Assembly (NCBI GenBank): GCA_030142905.1
Contig: JASJOG010000472.1
Span: forward strand, 89,708 to 153,707
Source of the DNA: Heliopora coerulea
Lineage: Eukaryota > Cnidaria > Anthozoa > Scleralcyonacea > Helioporidae
Direction of reading: 5' to 3'
DNA length: 64,000 bases
In this document: piece after piece, positions 1 through 12,059 of the stretch
Layout: each line of letters starts with the position of its first letter
How positions within the stretch are numbered: the stretch's first letter is position 1
Notes under the pieces: generated by a model
The model's input: only the letters and a program-made list of their open reading frames with translations
The model's database searches: none
Told to the model about the DNA's origin: nothing
Translations under genes and position numbers: made by a program

Positions 1-673
1 ATTGAAAAGTTCTAATAAGTAGTTGGGCTCAAAAGCTTTAGTAGTTTTGAACATGATAAGTTGGCGTTCTTCCAGAGTTTTACCGACTGCATCCCATTTA
101 AGTCTTAAAGATAACAGACGATGGAATATAGTAATTTGTTGTAAACGTTTTCAAACAGAAACGGTACACTTGCACTTACAATTGTTTTTTTATTTTAATG
201 ACGTCCTCAGCGTGATATAAAATGAGAAATTCGTGATTCAGTTACGCAGCGAATGTCAACACTAAACACTGAGTTAATCATACCATTCTCTCTTTACGAC
301 AACCTGGGAATGACCCTAAAATAGAATTGTATAAAACAACAAATCCTCCTGGATACGCGTTAACTTCTTTCGAGAATCTCTCGTGCATTTTTACTGGATT
401 CAACAAGCATACTGTTCGCAGTTGACTCGACTGCGGAACTGATAAACAGTATTCCGGTAATACAAAAGATGCGAATTCAAATCCCGCTAAAACTAATGTT
501 TTACGCCTAATCTTTCGCTTTGTAGGTTAATCGTGTACAATTCTTATCCTCGTTCCGAGTGTGTACGCTGACTGTAGATTTATTAAACAACTAACCCATT
601 CCTGTCCGAGACATCTCCCCTTGACAAGTAAAATTGTCTGGCGTTAGCCAGAGTAGAATTAATAAGTAGGGTA
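1..673. other. Non-coding flank, no gene seen
   Basis: No reading frame here resembles a protein, and I see no splice-bounded exon. The only recognisable item is at 601-660, a copy of a short dispersed motif (CCCCTTGAC..GTAAAAT..TCTGGCGTTAGCCAGAGTA) that recurs near 14.4, 14.65, 32.74, 38.55 and 42.88 kb. Confidence 0.6.
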
Positions 674-2885
674 CGGACCGGTGTCACGCGAAATAAGTGA
701 CCACTGCGAAATAACCGACCAAGCGTGACGTCTCAGAAATTCTGCATCCTAACCCTAACCTGTCTGATGCACATTTCATACGGCGCATCCTGTGCTCATG
801 CGCACAGCCAGTAGAGTCATTTCGCAGATCATAAATTTCGCGTTGCAGTGGAAAGGGTTAAACATTTCGGACATAGCGCGCCTTTTATAGCAAGTCGCTA
901 GAATCTATGTGACTGTCCCTTCTTTTTTATCTGAAGTTTGTAATTGCCTTACATCGTTAAAACTGACTTTAATATCCATTGCACTGCATGTCCCAAATTT
1001 ATCGACTGAAAGGAGATGGCTCATGTTGACTTAAGCTCATATATACTTAGGTGATTCTGTGTCATTTTCAATCAGCGTTAAAACTAGAAAATATCGTGGC
1101 CTTTCTAATTACCAACTTCAAGCAATTATTTCTTCCATGGACATGTCAATTTTAAATAAACCGACTCGACTTCAATGTTCTAATTTTAAGCGTAACTCGC
1201 TTTTAATCGGAGCCGAACGAGTCTGACAAAGTTCGTGATTTTTTTCCTCCGAAATTTCACCTCGATTGGCGATTTCTAACGTTTCTGGCGATTATCTTTG
1301 ACCACATTAAATGCATCTTCAAAATAAATGGTAAAATTGATATTTTAATTTGTTTATAACCAACATTTCCTCTTAATTTCTAGTTAAATTGCTACCCAAT
1401 GAGTTCCCCGCTTTCTCGCAGCTGAGCAAACTACATTAAGGATCTATAATGGGATTTTAAACGGCTTGTTATTTCGTCCTGAATTTCTTATCTTATTTGC
1501 TTGGATTAGAGAAGAATTGCGATCTTGTTAAAAAGGATAGAACTGTTGTTGGAGAGATCAAAAGGTATGGGCTTTTTTCTGTGGAGTTGTAATCTTCTAC
1601 GTTGATTTAAATGTTAGTTTTCAATAAACGAAAATGTTTGAAGATCTGAAGTAAAAGTAAAAACTGTTTACCACGGAGGAAACTTGTTAGGAATCGAAAA
1701 CAGGCGACAAGTGAAGCAGAACAACTAAACATGTTGAAATAAAACAATTTATTCAAGCCAAGACTGTTCATCTAGAGTGCGGACCGGTGTCACGCGAAAT
1801 AAGTGACCACTGCGAAATAACCGACCAAGCGTGACGTCTCAGAAATTCTGCATCCTAACCCTAACCTGTCTGATGCACATTTCATACGGCGCATCCTGTG
1901 CTCATGCGCACAGCCAGTAGAGTCATTTCGCAGATCATAAATTTCGCGTTGCAGTGGAAAGGGTTAAACATTTCGGACATAGCGCGCCTTTTATAGCAAG
2001 TCGCTAGAATCTATGTGACTGTCCCTTCTTTTTTATCTGAAGTTTGTAATTGCCTTACATCGTTAAAACTGACTTTAATATCCATTGCACTGCATGTCCC
2101 AAATTTATCGACTGAAAGGAGATGGCTCATGTTGACTTAAGCTCATATATACTTAGGTGATTCTGTGTCATTTTCAATCAGCGTTAAAACTAGAAAATAT
2201 CGTGGCCTTTCTAATTACCAACTTCAAGCAATTATTTCTTCCATGGACATGTCAATTTTAAATAAACCGACTCGACTTCAATGTTCTAATTTTAAGCGTA
2301 ACTCGCTTTTAATCGGAGCCGAACGAGTCTGACAAAGTTCGTGATTTTTTTCCTCCGAAATTTCACCTCGATTGGCGATTTCTAACGTTTCTGGCGATTA
2401 TCTTTGACCACATTAAATGCATCTTCAAAATAAATGGTAAAATTGATATTTTAATTTGTTTATAACCAACATTTCCTCTTAATTTCTAGTTAAATTGCTA
2501 CCCAATGAGTTCCCCGCTTTCTCGCAGCTGAGCAAACTACATTAAGGATCTATAATGGGATTTTAAACGGCTTGTTATTTCGTCCTGAATTTCTTATCTT
2601 ATTTGCTTGGATTAGAGAAGAATTGCGATCTTGTTAAAAAGGATAGAACTGTTGTTGGAGAGATCAAAAGGTATGGGCTTTTTTCTGTGGAGTTGTAATC
2701 TTCTACGTTGATTTAAATGTTAGTTTTCAATAAACGAAAATGTTTGAAGATCTGAAGTAAAAGTAAAAACTGTTTACCACGGAGGAAACTTGTTAGGAAT
2801 CGAAAACAGGCGACAAGTGAAGCAGAACAACTAAACATGTTGAAATAAAACAATTTATTCAAGCCAAGACTGTTCATCTAGAGTG
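674..2885. repeat. Perfect tandem duplication, two 1,106-bp units
   Basis: Unit 1 is 674-1779 and unit 2 is 1780-2885. Reading the two side by side I found no substitution and no indel, and the 1,106-bp offset is constant from the first to the last base. Neither unit has an ORF worth calling. The units start at a GGACCGGTGTCACGCGAAAT sequence and end at CATCTAGAGTG. The copy is either very recent or an assembly duplication of one locus. Confidence 0.95.
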
Positions 2886-4216
2886 CGGAACAGGCTGAAT
2901 CTCTCTTTTCGTTAGTTCTGTTTAATGGTTCTTTTAGCAGTTTAAAAATTCACGAGTACATAAATATCCTATTTCAAATACGAATATTGGTATTACGTGA
3001 TCTTACAAGCTGCTCAACTAATCGACTTCACAGAGGAGTCATTGAAGTAATAGTCTCGTTTTAACCATTCTACTCATGGAGCTGTCCTTCGTTATTGGTC
3101 AAAGATACAGGACTTCAAAATTTTGTTTTTATGTGTACCACTCAGACCCATTCTAATCTCGCATATCTTTCGGTATGTGGAATGAAATTCTTCAAACTTC
3201 CTCATGTAAAATCCATTTCCAGCCGACAATTTGAAGAAATACAAAACAAAGCATACTCTGAATAGCAGCATTTTGTGCACTCAAGGTTTGAGTAATAAAC
3301 AAGACAATAATATATACGATGATATTTCGATTTTACTCCAAAATTGTTTGTCTTGTTTATTACTCAAATCTAGAGTGCACAAGATGTTGCTATTCGGAGT
3401 ACGTTTTCTCATGCAAATCTATAGTACATGGAACATGTTCTTAATACCTGAAATCGAAAATGCACGAGTTAAAACTAATTTCTTGAATGAAACTTACCAT
3501 GTGGCATTATAACTTTTTCGTCTGAGATTATAGGTAGACGCAATGTGAATGGGTGATATTTGTAAACTGTGAGATTTGAAGCATTTCGCCTCTTAACGGC
3601 TTGCACCCATTTTCGCCCCTAGTCGATTAACTGCACCCAATTTCTGCACCTAATTCATTTATCAGTTATTGTGTATAACCGAACATTATAGTTGCGTAAA
3701 GATTCTTTGTTACCCGTTGTTGGTTTAGTGGCACTTGTATCAGTGTCTACTGTTGAAAAGCTGAAGATCAAAACAACACTTTCTTGCCAATTCTCCTTAC
3801 ACTAAATTGTCTAGGTTAAATCTTCTATGAAGTACAAATATACGATTTATCAAGATAGTGATCTGCCAAAATTTATCAAACGAAAAATTGAAGTTACTTC
3901 ACGGTACCACGCTGTCTTATCATTCATTAATAGTGCTTAGGTTAATGACTCCATTGGTAGTTTTCAAGCATATATTCTCAAAAACGCTCTTTGCGAAATA
4001 GAGGCAGGAAATAATGACAAACGAGAGACTGACATTTCAGGATGAAGATAGAAGCTCTTTGAATCTGTCTTTTGAATGAGCCAAAAAGTTCACTAAGAAA
4101 TGAATCAGATATCTCCAATGTAAAAGCATGTTAGATTTGCCAAGGTTCAAAGAAATTTTGATTTTACACGGAAATGTCACATGTAAATCAGATATTTCTT
4201 GCGTGAAGATTTCTTG
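2886..4216. other. Non-coding, contains a small foldback
   Basis: There is no supported gene. The short ORFs here do not look like protein and overlap the foldback at 3251-3404. The rest is unremarkable AT-rich sequence leading up to the secreted-protein gene. Confidence 0.5.
3251..3404. repeat. Foldback (MITE-like) element
   Basis: The arms at 3251-3307 and 3347-3404 are imperfect reverse complements over about 57 bp, with an exact core TTTGAGTAATAAACAAGACA on both sides of a 40-bp loop. No target-site duplication was obvious. It is probably a small non-autonomous DNA element. Confidence 0.6.
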
Positions 4217-4392
4217 TACCATATCCATATATCTACATATTTATATACCTATATCTATGTATTTATCTATGTCTATATGTCTATCTACATCTATATATCC
4301 GTGAATCTATATATCCGTGAATCTATATATCTATGAATCTATATAGCTATGTATCTATCTACATATCCACATATCTATATATCTATATGTAA
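4217..4392. repeat. TATCTATATATC-type low-complexity repeat
   Basis: Degenerate tandem repeats of (TATCTATA/TATCTACA) cover this stretch. A second short patch of the same type lies at about 4684-4730. Confidence 0.85.
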
Positions 4393-4412
4393 TATTTAAA
4401 AACAGAGCAGAA

Positions 4413-4473
4413 GTGCTTTATCGGGATTTAAAACACGAGGCGATAGCCGAGTGTTTTAGACCCGATAAAGCAC
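4413..4473. repeat. 61-bp near-perfect hairpin
   Basis: The sequence reads GTGCTTTATCGGG ... CCCGATAAAGCAC and is almost completely self-complementary through its centre (CGAGGCGATAGCCG). It looks like a small hairpin MITE; the same arm sequence is not seen elsewhere in the window. Confidence 0.7.
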
Positions 4474-4981
4474 GAATTGCAAGTTTTTTAAATGTCTTAT
4501 GAAATTCACCACCTAATACGCTAATTCGCGCAGAAAGTTTGGAAATTTATCTTTCGTAAGCTGAAAAAAATTGAACTTTTTCTTCACATATGAAGGCACA
4601 TGTATCTTTATCACATATATAGATCAGACACGCTTATAAATTTTTTTGTATTTTCTTCATGAATTTTTGATGAATTTTATAAATCTATATATACATCTAT
4701 ATATCTATATAAACATCCATATATCTATATATTTAAATTTAAAAAATTGAAAATAGCCCGAGAGTCTGTCCTGAAAGACAAAAACTGCTCATTTTTTTGA
4801 CTGGAATTGCGTCATTAACGTTTCTATCACAGTACGGAGATGCGAAAACTATTTTCTATTCGTGTCATAAAATAACTAATAACCATAAAATCAACCATTC
4901 ATTATCTTCAGGATTGCTAATACTAATAATGGCGTTCTTTTCTTAATATTATTATCAACACTCTGTTTTCTGTGTTTCAGA

Positions 4982-5149
4982 ATGATCTTATTATTCAGTG
5001 CCGTTTCATTTCTAATCATAAGTTGCTCATACGTGTCTGCTAGCACGTGCCAAAGTCAACTGCCCAGTGGCGTGGACTCGTCTATTTGCGACGAGATTCA
5101 GTCAGCGGTACTCATATTACGCTACACTGTCCGCGATATCGATGAAAAG
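4982..5149 (+). CDS. Secreted protein gene, exon 1 (signal peptide)
   Basis: It encodes 56 codons: the signal peptide, then [19 protein letters not shown] with two cysteines 13 residues apart, then the start of the first helix ([16 protein letters not shown]). The donor is AAG|gtgaga, phase 0. The exon itself begins at 4981, after a polypyrimidine tract and CAG. Confidence 0.85.
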
Positions 5150-5917
5150 GTGAGAAATTAAAGACTGATACATCGCAGCAGTGAATAAGAAACCGATGTG
5201 ACCCCGGGTATTTTCTCTAGCCTTGACGTTTTTCTTAAAATCATCCCCTATTTTGTCGGTTAACTAGCCCGAATTTTTTGTCGCACCGGGGTTACTAGAC
5301 GTTTTGACCTTTAGAAATTCGCTTGAAAAGTCCTTGGATAGACAAAGCGTGGGGGAATGAGAAGATTTGAGGCATAGTTAATAAATGAATGGTTATTCAG
5401 GAAAAGTGAGCTGCTTCTTATAATGAGGAAAAGATGCCATTTGTGTTTTTTTAGGTGAAGGAAACAGTAATCGTGGCTCTGAAAGAAGCTCGTGATATTT
5501 TGGGATCCACATCAGCCGCAACAATCGAAGATGTCAAGAGTGCTTTATCTGGGAAACGCCGTAAAAGGTCAACGAGTAAAGGTGCAATTTGAAACCAATC
5601 TTTTATTAGTCCATACCGGTATAAATATACTTATAAACACACGAAGGCGTACATATGCTACACATACATACATATATACGGTTACATATATGCACATGCA
5701 TATTTACACATGCATATTTACACATGCATTTATAAACATACATGCACATGCTTTTTGCGACTGAACACGGTTGGGTTTGAAATTGTATTTGAATAGAGCT
5801 ACCTACCTACCTACCCACCTACCTACCTACCCACCTACCTACCTACCCACCTACCTACCTACCCACCTACCTACCTACCCACCTACCTACCTACCCACCT
5901 ACCTACCTACCTGCCTA

Positions 5918-5954
<37 letters not shown>

Positions 5955-8900
5955 TTACTTGCCTACATACCTACCTACCTACCGTCCTACCTACTTTCCT
6001 GCTTACCTATCTATCTACCAGCCTGCCTGCCTACCTACCTAACCTACCTAGCTACCTACCTACTTACCTACCGACCTACCTACCAAGCTAGCTACTTACC
6101 TACCTACCTACTTACCTACCTACCTACTTACCTACCTACCTACTTACCTACCTACCTACCTACCTACCTACCTACCTACCTACCTACCTACCTACCTACC
6201 TACCTACCTACCTACCTACCTACCTACCTATCTACCCACCCACCTACCTACCGACCTACCTACCTACCTACCTATTTATATACATATAGGCAAACATACG
6301 TTCATATGTCCGTGTATAAATGAATTCATAACTTCAAACCTACCTATACCAATGCCCACACACCTATAACCATATATCCAACCATACAAATATTCACAAA
6401 CGTCCATACTCACATAACATAATCTAATATACATACCCTAGTCAAAAGGGAGAGATGATGAAACAGTAATCGTTCATCTTGTAAAATTTTGTAAGTTGGT
6501 CGAGGACCTCTTGTAATAAAATTTCGAATGCTTCGACAATCAAAGGCGTTCTATGGGCGAAGGAGGTTTAACTATCTATCATCGTCCTGTCAAATGGTAT
6601 GTTGACCCATTTTATATACTTTTTATTTTTTATTTATTTCACTTCAGATATACCAAGTGAAGTGCGGTCCCTTGCAGACAAGGCAGTGGAAAACATTGAA
6701 ATTGCGATTACGATCGCTGAAAAAAACATCCGGTCCTCCATTGCACTTGCTGTGTCTGACATAAATATTCAAAATGATAACTTGAAGACTGATGCGGTAA
6801 AATTACTTCGCAAAATACTGACTAAGAGGTCCACTGTATCAGGTATATTACATTTTAATCTTGAAATGATTGTATCTTACAGACGTTAAGGGTAATGTGG
6901 GGTCAAACATTTATGTAGATGTTACTGGTATGAGAAGTTCGCTCAAGAAAACGAGAAATTAATCGTTAGATTATGTTGTAAGTTTATTGATTTACCTCCA
7001 CAGCCTTGTAAACTTTCAAAATTACAGGGAACTTGAGCAGGATACGAACTCGTACCTTTCGTTAAGAAGACCGCTGCTTCACCGATGTCACAATCGAGTT
7101 AACTAGGAATAATAAACCCGTTTAATTTTGTTTAATTAAAATTACTTTCCTCTAATTTACTTTGATCTAATGTAATTTAGTCTCACTTAATTCAACTTGA
7201 CTTAGGGGCTTATTACATGGACAATTTCAACCCGGACTGAAATTCCAACCCGATAAAGTTTGACCTACATGGCTGCCCTCATGTCGGCTTCATTCAATTG
7301 CGATACCTGGTACAACGAGATATCGTTCCAGTCTTTTTAGAGTTCAGTGGGCTAGCTCGGTTTACAGTGATCATATAGGAAAATGTCAGCCCGGTGAAGC
7401 GGTGGGATCCCGGTCAAAACCAAACGGGTTAACCCCTAAATCTGATATTGTTTCAAAGTTTCCTTACGTAAATTTCACATCATTTCACATGTGAAAAACA
7501 TATGAAATTGGAACATTTTCACATATGAAATTTACATATGAAAATCAATATTAAATATGAAATTTTCTTTTCACATGTGGAATTGAAACAATTCACATGT
7601 GAAATATTAATTTCAGATGTGAAATTTCATGTGAACGTTTTGTAAGGGTTATACAGCGAAACCACGAATTTTGATGAAATCCCAAATGCACGGTTATTCT
7701 GAAGATAGAAATACTGATAAAGGCAAACCATACAAATTTAACTTCATAAAACAAAAAAAATATAGAAGTCCTAGAAAGCCACCTTAAGCGCTACATTCCA
7801 TAAATCTATTTGGAAAAAATCTATTTAACGATTAGATTATTTGCTCGAGATTTCTATGAGTATTAGCTAATGCCTACGAGGTATTTGCTAATACTAGATA
7901 TTATAACTAACGTTCGTATTTACTTCAGGCTCGGAAGACGCTATGATCCGTCGAGATCTGCCTTCCGATGTCCAAGCCGCCCTTGGCATTGCTGCCGGGG
8001 AAGTGAAGAAGGCAATGAAAGAAGCCGTGACGACAAGTATACATGAGTATAAAAAGATTATGGATTATTTTGTACCTCTCTTGAAAGAACTTTTCCAAAG
8101 GGCGGACTTGAAAGGAGGTATGTCATTAGAGAAACTAATATTAGAAAAAATTATAAGGACATAAAGGATACTTCTCTCAATAAGTTATCAAGCAAAGTGT
8201 CGTCTCGAAATTTGTGGAAATAGAGGTCGTACCGAGTGTGCAAAAACTGAGTTTTTCGACGCCGCCATTAAGCAGGCAAAACTCAGCAAGGCTTACTGAA
8301 AGGCAAGTTTTCTCGTCACCTGCTTAGCAGCAACCAGATCAGAGCCAAGGTTTATCTGAAGATGACGTTAAAGGAACTCTCGACTCATTACTTCTAAATT
8401 CGGCCAATTTAATGATGGCTCCCAAAACCAAACTTTGCATATAAGATACAATGTTTCTTCGAACGAATTTCGAGATGAAACTTCGTACAAATTTCAATTG
8501 TCAAGAGATATCTAACGTTGTCTTAAAAAACGTCAGCGAATTTTTCATGGATTCCCCTTTAAATGGATGTAATTTCTGCTACTCCCTTTGATAAAATATG
8601 ACAGTGGTTACTTCTCTTATTTTTTGGTGCCTTGGGGAACTGCCAGTTGGAATGAAATTCATTTCATAATGCACTGCATCAATTTTTCCCGTTGAAACAG
8701 ATAATTTTGGCCTTTCAATCGGAGTTCTAGGGTTGTGGTCTGGCACCCTATCGACCAACTTAATTTCAAGTGTCTCTCAGTTTTCATTAATTCCTAGTCA
8801 CTAATTTCTTCATTTTGTGGTTGATATCGCGTGTAAAATGAACAGTGTCTCGTTGAAAAAAAGCTTGAAATTAGGCATTCATTTTCCTTCATTATAGATG

Positions 8901-10897
8901 GCGTGGACCAAGCTGAACAAGATATTGAACAGCTGGCTATAAAGGCATCAATGGGATTTATTAAGTTCTACGACTCATTTTCACAGGTCAGCATTGGAAA
9001 GGCTATCAGAACTGTCGAGAGTTTGTTGCAAAAACTAAGCGTCATTGGAAAAGCGAATCCAAATGGTAAGAAATCCAGCAAAACTCGAGTTGTTGTTTGG
9101 CAAATTGAAATGTAGCAGATGTGAGTACAAATTCATTTCGAAAAGGTCTACTTTAACTGGCTGTAACACCAAGCACCACGAGGAAGAATGCTTCGTTGCA
9201 GAAAAAGAGTAGCAATTTGGGTAAAGCTTTCTCCTTAGAAAAGTCAGTAATAATGCTTAGTATTTTGTGAGTAATATAGAGAGTGTGCGAGCAACACAGT
9301 CGACTCGTTTTGGCGCTGTCTATACCTGAATACAACTAATTGCTACGCCTAGAGAGGTTTCAAGCTTGCAAATCCAAGCATGCCAGATTGTGATACAGTC
9401 TTATGACTCATTATTGGATTGGAAACTGAAGGTCGTTGCAGCATTTTGAGGGGTTTGAACCCCTTGAACCCCCTTCCCTTTGGCTACGCCACTGGCTGTA
9501 ATCAAGATCTGAAATTTAATTTTTTTTTCAGTATCCCACTGGAATACCAGGGTTCAAAGTTTTAGTATCCCTCCTTGAGAATCCAGCGTCTCACTTCTGT
9601 ATACCAGCTATAAAGATTTCAGTATCCCACTTATCCGTCAGTATGACTGTCCATCACACCCAATCCAGCTCAGTCACCATATAAGCTCATTGGAAGACCA
9701 ATTTAATGTTTGATACAGTAATACCAACTTGCTTAACTTGAACTGCTTAAGTTTCCACTGTGAAGCTATCACACGATTCGTTGACTGATATACACCCGCC
9801 ATGTAGGCAATTACTGCAACCTTGCAACCTCGTACCCAAGGTCTTTCCTTCAGTTTTCAGGATGGCAATTCGGGCAGTAGCTACTTAACGACAAAGCTAT
9901 TGGGAGACCACCGCAGGCATTTACCACATTTGAAATTTTGTGGCATCCGATCGGACAAGCAAAACACGGTTTAGTGCGCAAAATGAAATTTTAGTATCCC
10001 GTGGATATCGGGACAGCGCAAATTTCAGAACCTGTCAGTAATGAATTGCTCACACTAGTACGTATAAATTTTTTGTGCTTATACATATGCTTATCATATG
10101 TTAATGATAGCAAACGTACAGTAAGTGAGTAATTTCCATTTTAATAAGTTTTAGAATTTCTCATCAAAATCCATTCAAGTAGCAGCTGAGTAGTTAACCT
10201 GTGTGGTAGTCTGTTATGCTTGGAGAAGCAGTCAATTGTTTAATCTCTCAGGTAGGCATGTAGGGACCCAGTCGCCAACCTAAGCACCCATCTGGCCAGC
10301 CCACCACGCGCAATCACTCCACCTCTCCATCCTGCCACACCACAACCCAGTCTACTCCACCCCGTTATCCCGCCACCCCACCAAACCGACACTCCTATTG
10401 ATCAATCGACCTGTTGATCAATCAGTCAATCAACCAACCAACCAACGAATCAATCAATCAATTAATCAATCAACCAATCAATCAATTAGTCAGTCAATCA
10501 ATCAATCAACTATAAATTAGTCAATGAATCAATTAATCAACAATTCAATCAATCAACAATTCAATCAATCAACAATTCAATCAATCAACAAATCAGTCAG
10601 TCAACCAATAAACAGTCAGACCGACCAACTGATTAATTCTTATTGCTGCTTTTTTTCAGTTGACTGTTGGTTTTTGTTTCGTCTCTCTTCAAACGACCTT
10701 TCATGTTTCTGAACTTTTTTTCAGCTTTGGGTTTGTTAAAGAGTATTTTGGAGCAAGAGACTCAACTTGTCTCTAGCGTTGTCGAAACGACTAAAGGGCC
10801 CGATAAAGAAATCCGACAAACAGTGATAGGGGCCGCCGAAGAGATCTTAAAGGATTACCAAACTATTGAAGCAATGATAAAGAAGAACGGGATGTAA
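4982..10897 (+). CDS. Six-exon secreted helical protein, unrecognised family
   Basis: The exons are 4982-5149, 5455-5581 (or to 5560), 6648-6842, 7929-8117, 8898-9065 and 10725-10897. Together they encode about 339 aa ending in TAA. All acceptors are AG and all donors GT. After intron 1 (phase 0) every intron is phase 1, so exons 3-5 are symmetric modules of 56-65 codons. The start is the ATG at 4982, just after an acceptor (TGTGTTTCAG|a), so an upstream 5'UTR exon is likely. Residues 1-20 form a clear signal peptide ([18 protein letters not shown]) with cleavage expected after VSA. The mature part is rich in A, K, E, I and L, predicts as amphipathic helices, and has only two cysteines, both near its N terminus. 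With the longer exon 2 there is an RRKR furin-type site. I do not recognise the family; the protein is inferred to be secreted, with unknown function. Confidence 0.8.
5455..5581 (+). CDS. Secreted protein gene, exon 2
   Basis: The acceptor is TTTTTTTAG|GTGAAG. Two donors keep the phase-1 frame of exon 3: CGCC|gtaaaa after 5560 and AAAG|gtgcaa after 5581. I prefer 5581 because every other phase-1 junction in this gene also splits a codon after G, and it gives an Asp codon. That choice adds RRKRSTSK, a furin-like cleavage site; the shorter choice would remove it. RNA reads would decide. Confidence 0.7.
5800..6275. repeat. (CTAC)n microsatellite in intron 2
   Basis: About 475 bp of CTAC/CTAC-CCAC/CTGC tetranucleotide repeats lie inside intron 2 of the secreted-protein gene. 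The long Pro-Thr-Tyr-Leu ORF over it is a translation of the repeat, not a gene. Confidence 0.95.
6648..6842 (+). CDS. Secreted protein gene, exon 3
   Basis: The acceptor is ATTTCACTTCAG and the donor TCAG|gtatat. It is a 195-nt symmetric phase 1-1 exon. It encodes a helix starting [19 protein letters not shown]. The IPSEV opening resembles LPSDV at the start of exon 4, which hints at a repeated module. Confidence 0.85.
7462..7647. repeat. MITE with TTCACATGTGAA sub-palindromes, intron 3
   Basis: The 186-bp element starts CCTTAC and ends GTAAGG, and its termini are imperfect inverted repeats (CCTTACgtAAatTTCACAT). Inside are many copies of the palindrome TTTCACATGTGAAA and variants. No ORF. 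It is a non-autonomous DNA transposon by structure. Confidence 0.7.
7929..8117 (+). CDS. Secreted protein gene, exon 4
   Basis: The acceptor is TATTTACTTCAG and the donor GGAG|gtatgt. It is a 189-nt phase 1-1 exon. It encodes [20 protein letters not shown] followed by a second Lys-rich helix and a hydrophobic one ([12 protein letters not shown]). The frame stays open past the donor for 47 bases, but the clean consensus splice site marks the exon end. Confidence 0.85.
8898..9065 (+). CDS. Secreted protein gene, exon 5
   Basis: The acceptor is TTCATTATAG and the donor AATG|gtaaga. It is a 168-nt phase 1-1 exon. It encodes acidic then basic helices ([36 protein letters not shown]). Like its neighbours it is one helical module per exon. 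Confidence 0.85.
9425..9497. repeat. Remnant of a CAGTGGCGTAGC-ended DNA transposon
   Basis: GGGGTTTGAACCCCTTGAACCC..TGGCTACGCCACTGG is the reverse complement of the CAGTGGCGTAGCC..GGGG terminus. Similar ends occur near 13.8 kb and 49.9 kb. Only a terminus is left; there is no transposase. It sits in intron 5. Confidence 0.5.
10399..10620. repeat. (AATC)n microsatellite in intron 5
   Basis: Degenerate (AATC)n/(AACC)n repeats lie upstream of the polypyrimidine acceptor of exon 6. Confidence 0.9.
10725..10897 (+). CDS. Secreted protein gene, last exon
   Basis: The acceptor is ACTTTTTTTCAG. The exon encodes [20 protein letters not shown] and a final helix, ending NGM-TAA at 10895-10897. No canonical AATAAA was seen in the next 100 bp; AATAATATTATAAGG at about 10976 is the nearest AT-rich candidate. 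Confidence 0.85.
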
Positions 10898-12059
10898 GAA
10901 GTGATCTAAATGAAAGGAGTTTACCTGCGAAACTAAATGATGTCTGCTTTTCTGTCTTGATTATGATTTTCAGAAATAATATTATAAGGTGAAATAATCA
11001 GTTAAGTTGCGTTCACATCAGCTCTTTTGGAGTGGATTTGGGCGATTTCTAGGTGAATTGGTTTTGGTCATTTCGCCACATTGGCCTTGGTTTGGACTTT
11101 TAAGAAAGACCTTTTTGCTCATCTGATTCAAGGCCAATTTCCAATCACGGGATTATGGCAAAATGCGAGAAATAACTCGCGAATTTTCTTTAGAGAATGC
11201 TTAGTTTATATCTTTTGTTATTTTCCTGGCTAAAAAAGTATTCTCTTTGCCAGGGAGTTGAAATGCCTTGAACTCTTGGAGAATTTAGATACTGTTCTCA
11301 CGAAAAACTTTCCCAAGAGCCATAGAAAGTCCTCGAGCCGGACCAGAAGTGCGACCCATTTGACCAGACTTTACTCCCGACCATCGCTAAAGAGAGCCAC
11401 AGCTAAACAATCAACGTGAATCGCGACCTAAAGATTGACCACCCTCGTGCGAAGAGAAGACATAATTGTCCGAAAAGGAGACAAAAAATTGAAGCGCTGT
11501 CCACACGTATCTGTTTCAACGGAAATATTTTTCGAAGTGAAATGATCGGAAAGGTCTGAGTACTGCCGAAATGTCAAGAGTAGTTTACTAACGTTTTGAG
11601 CAAAGGCCCTTCGTCAGAGAGAAAAGGCAAAATATTTTTCTCAAAGTACGTCGTTTTCAAAGTACGTCTGTCTACGCGGTAACGTTTTTGAATCGTTTTC
11701 GCCCTTCCACATGAATACGCAAACACGATTTGCATAGTCGTCTTGAACATTCAGCAAAGGTAGGTTGATCTCAAGACACACTATTATTGGCTAAAAAACA
11801 GCCCAAGCAAAAGTGAAACAAAATGGATATGTCCGTCCACCATTTTGAATCCCGCGTGCGATGCCATACCATGGTGTACGAGTTTTTGAAAAGTTCCGTT
11901 TTCATCCCCCCACACGACCGTAGGAAAACAGCGTTTTCAAAACTTTCCACTCGGGGAAGCGTTTTTACAAAGTTCCGTTTTTCGTTGACCGTATTCGCCG
12001 GATACGTGTAGCCGGGAAAGCAATCATCAAACAAAAATTTGCATTTTGAAACAACGGAA
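10898..12059. other. Intergenic, no gene seen
   Basis: It probably includes the 3'UTR of the secreted-protein gene. The overlapping ORFs at 11771-12034 on both strands have no family features. Confidence 0.5.

Noticed and set aside
5771..6091. 106-codon Pro-Thr-Tyr-Leu repeat protein
   Set aside because: It is a translation of the (CTAC)n microsatellite inside intron 2.
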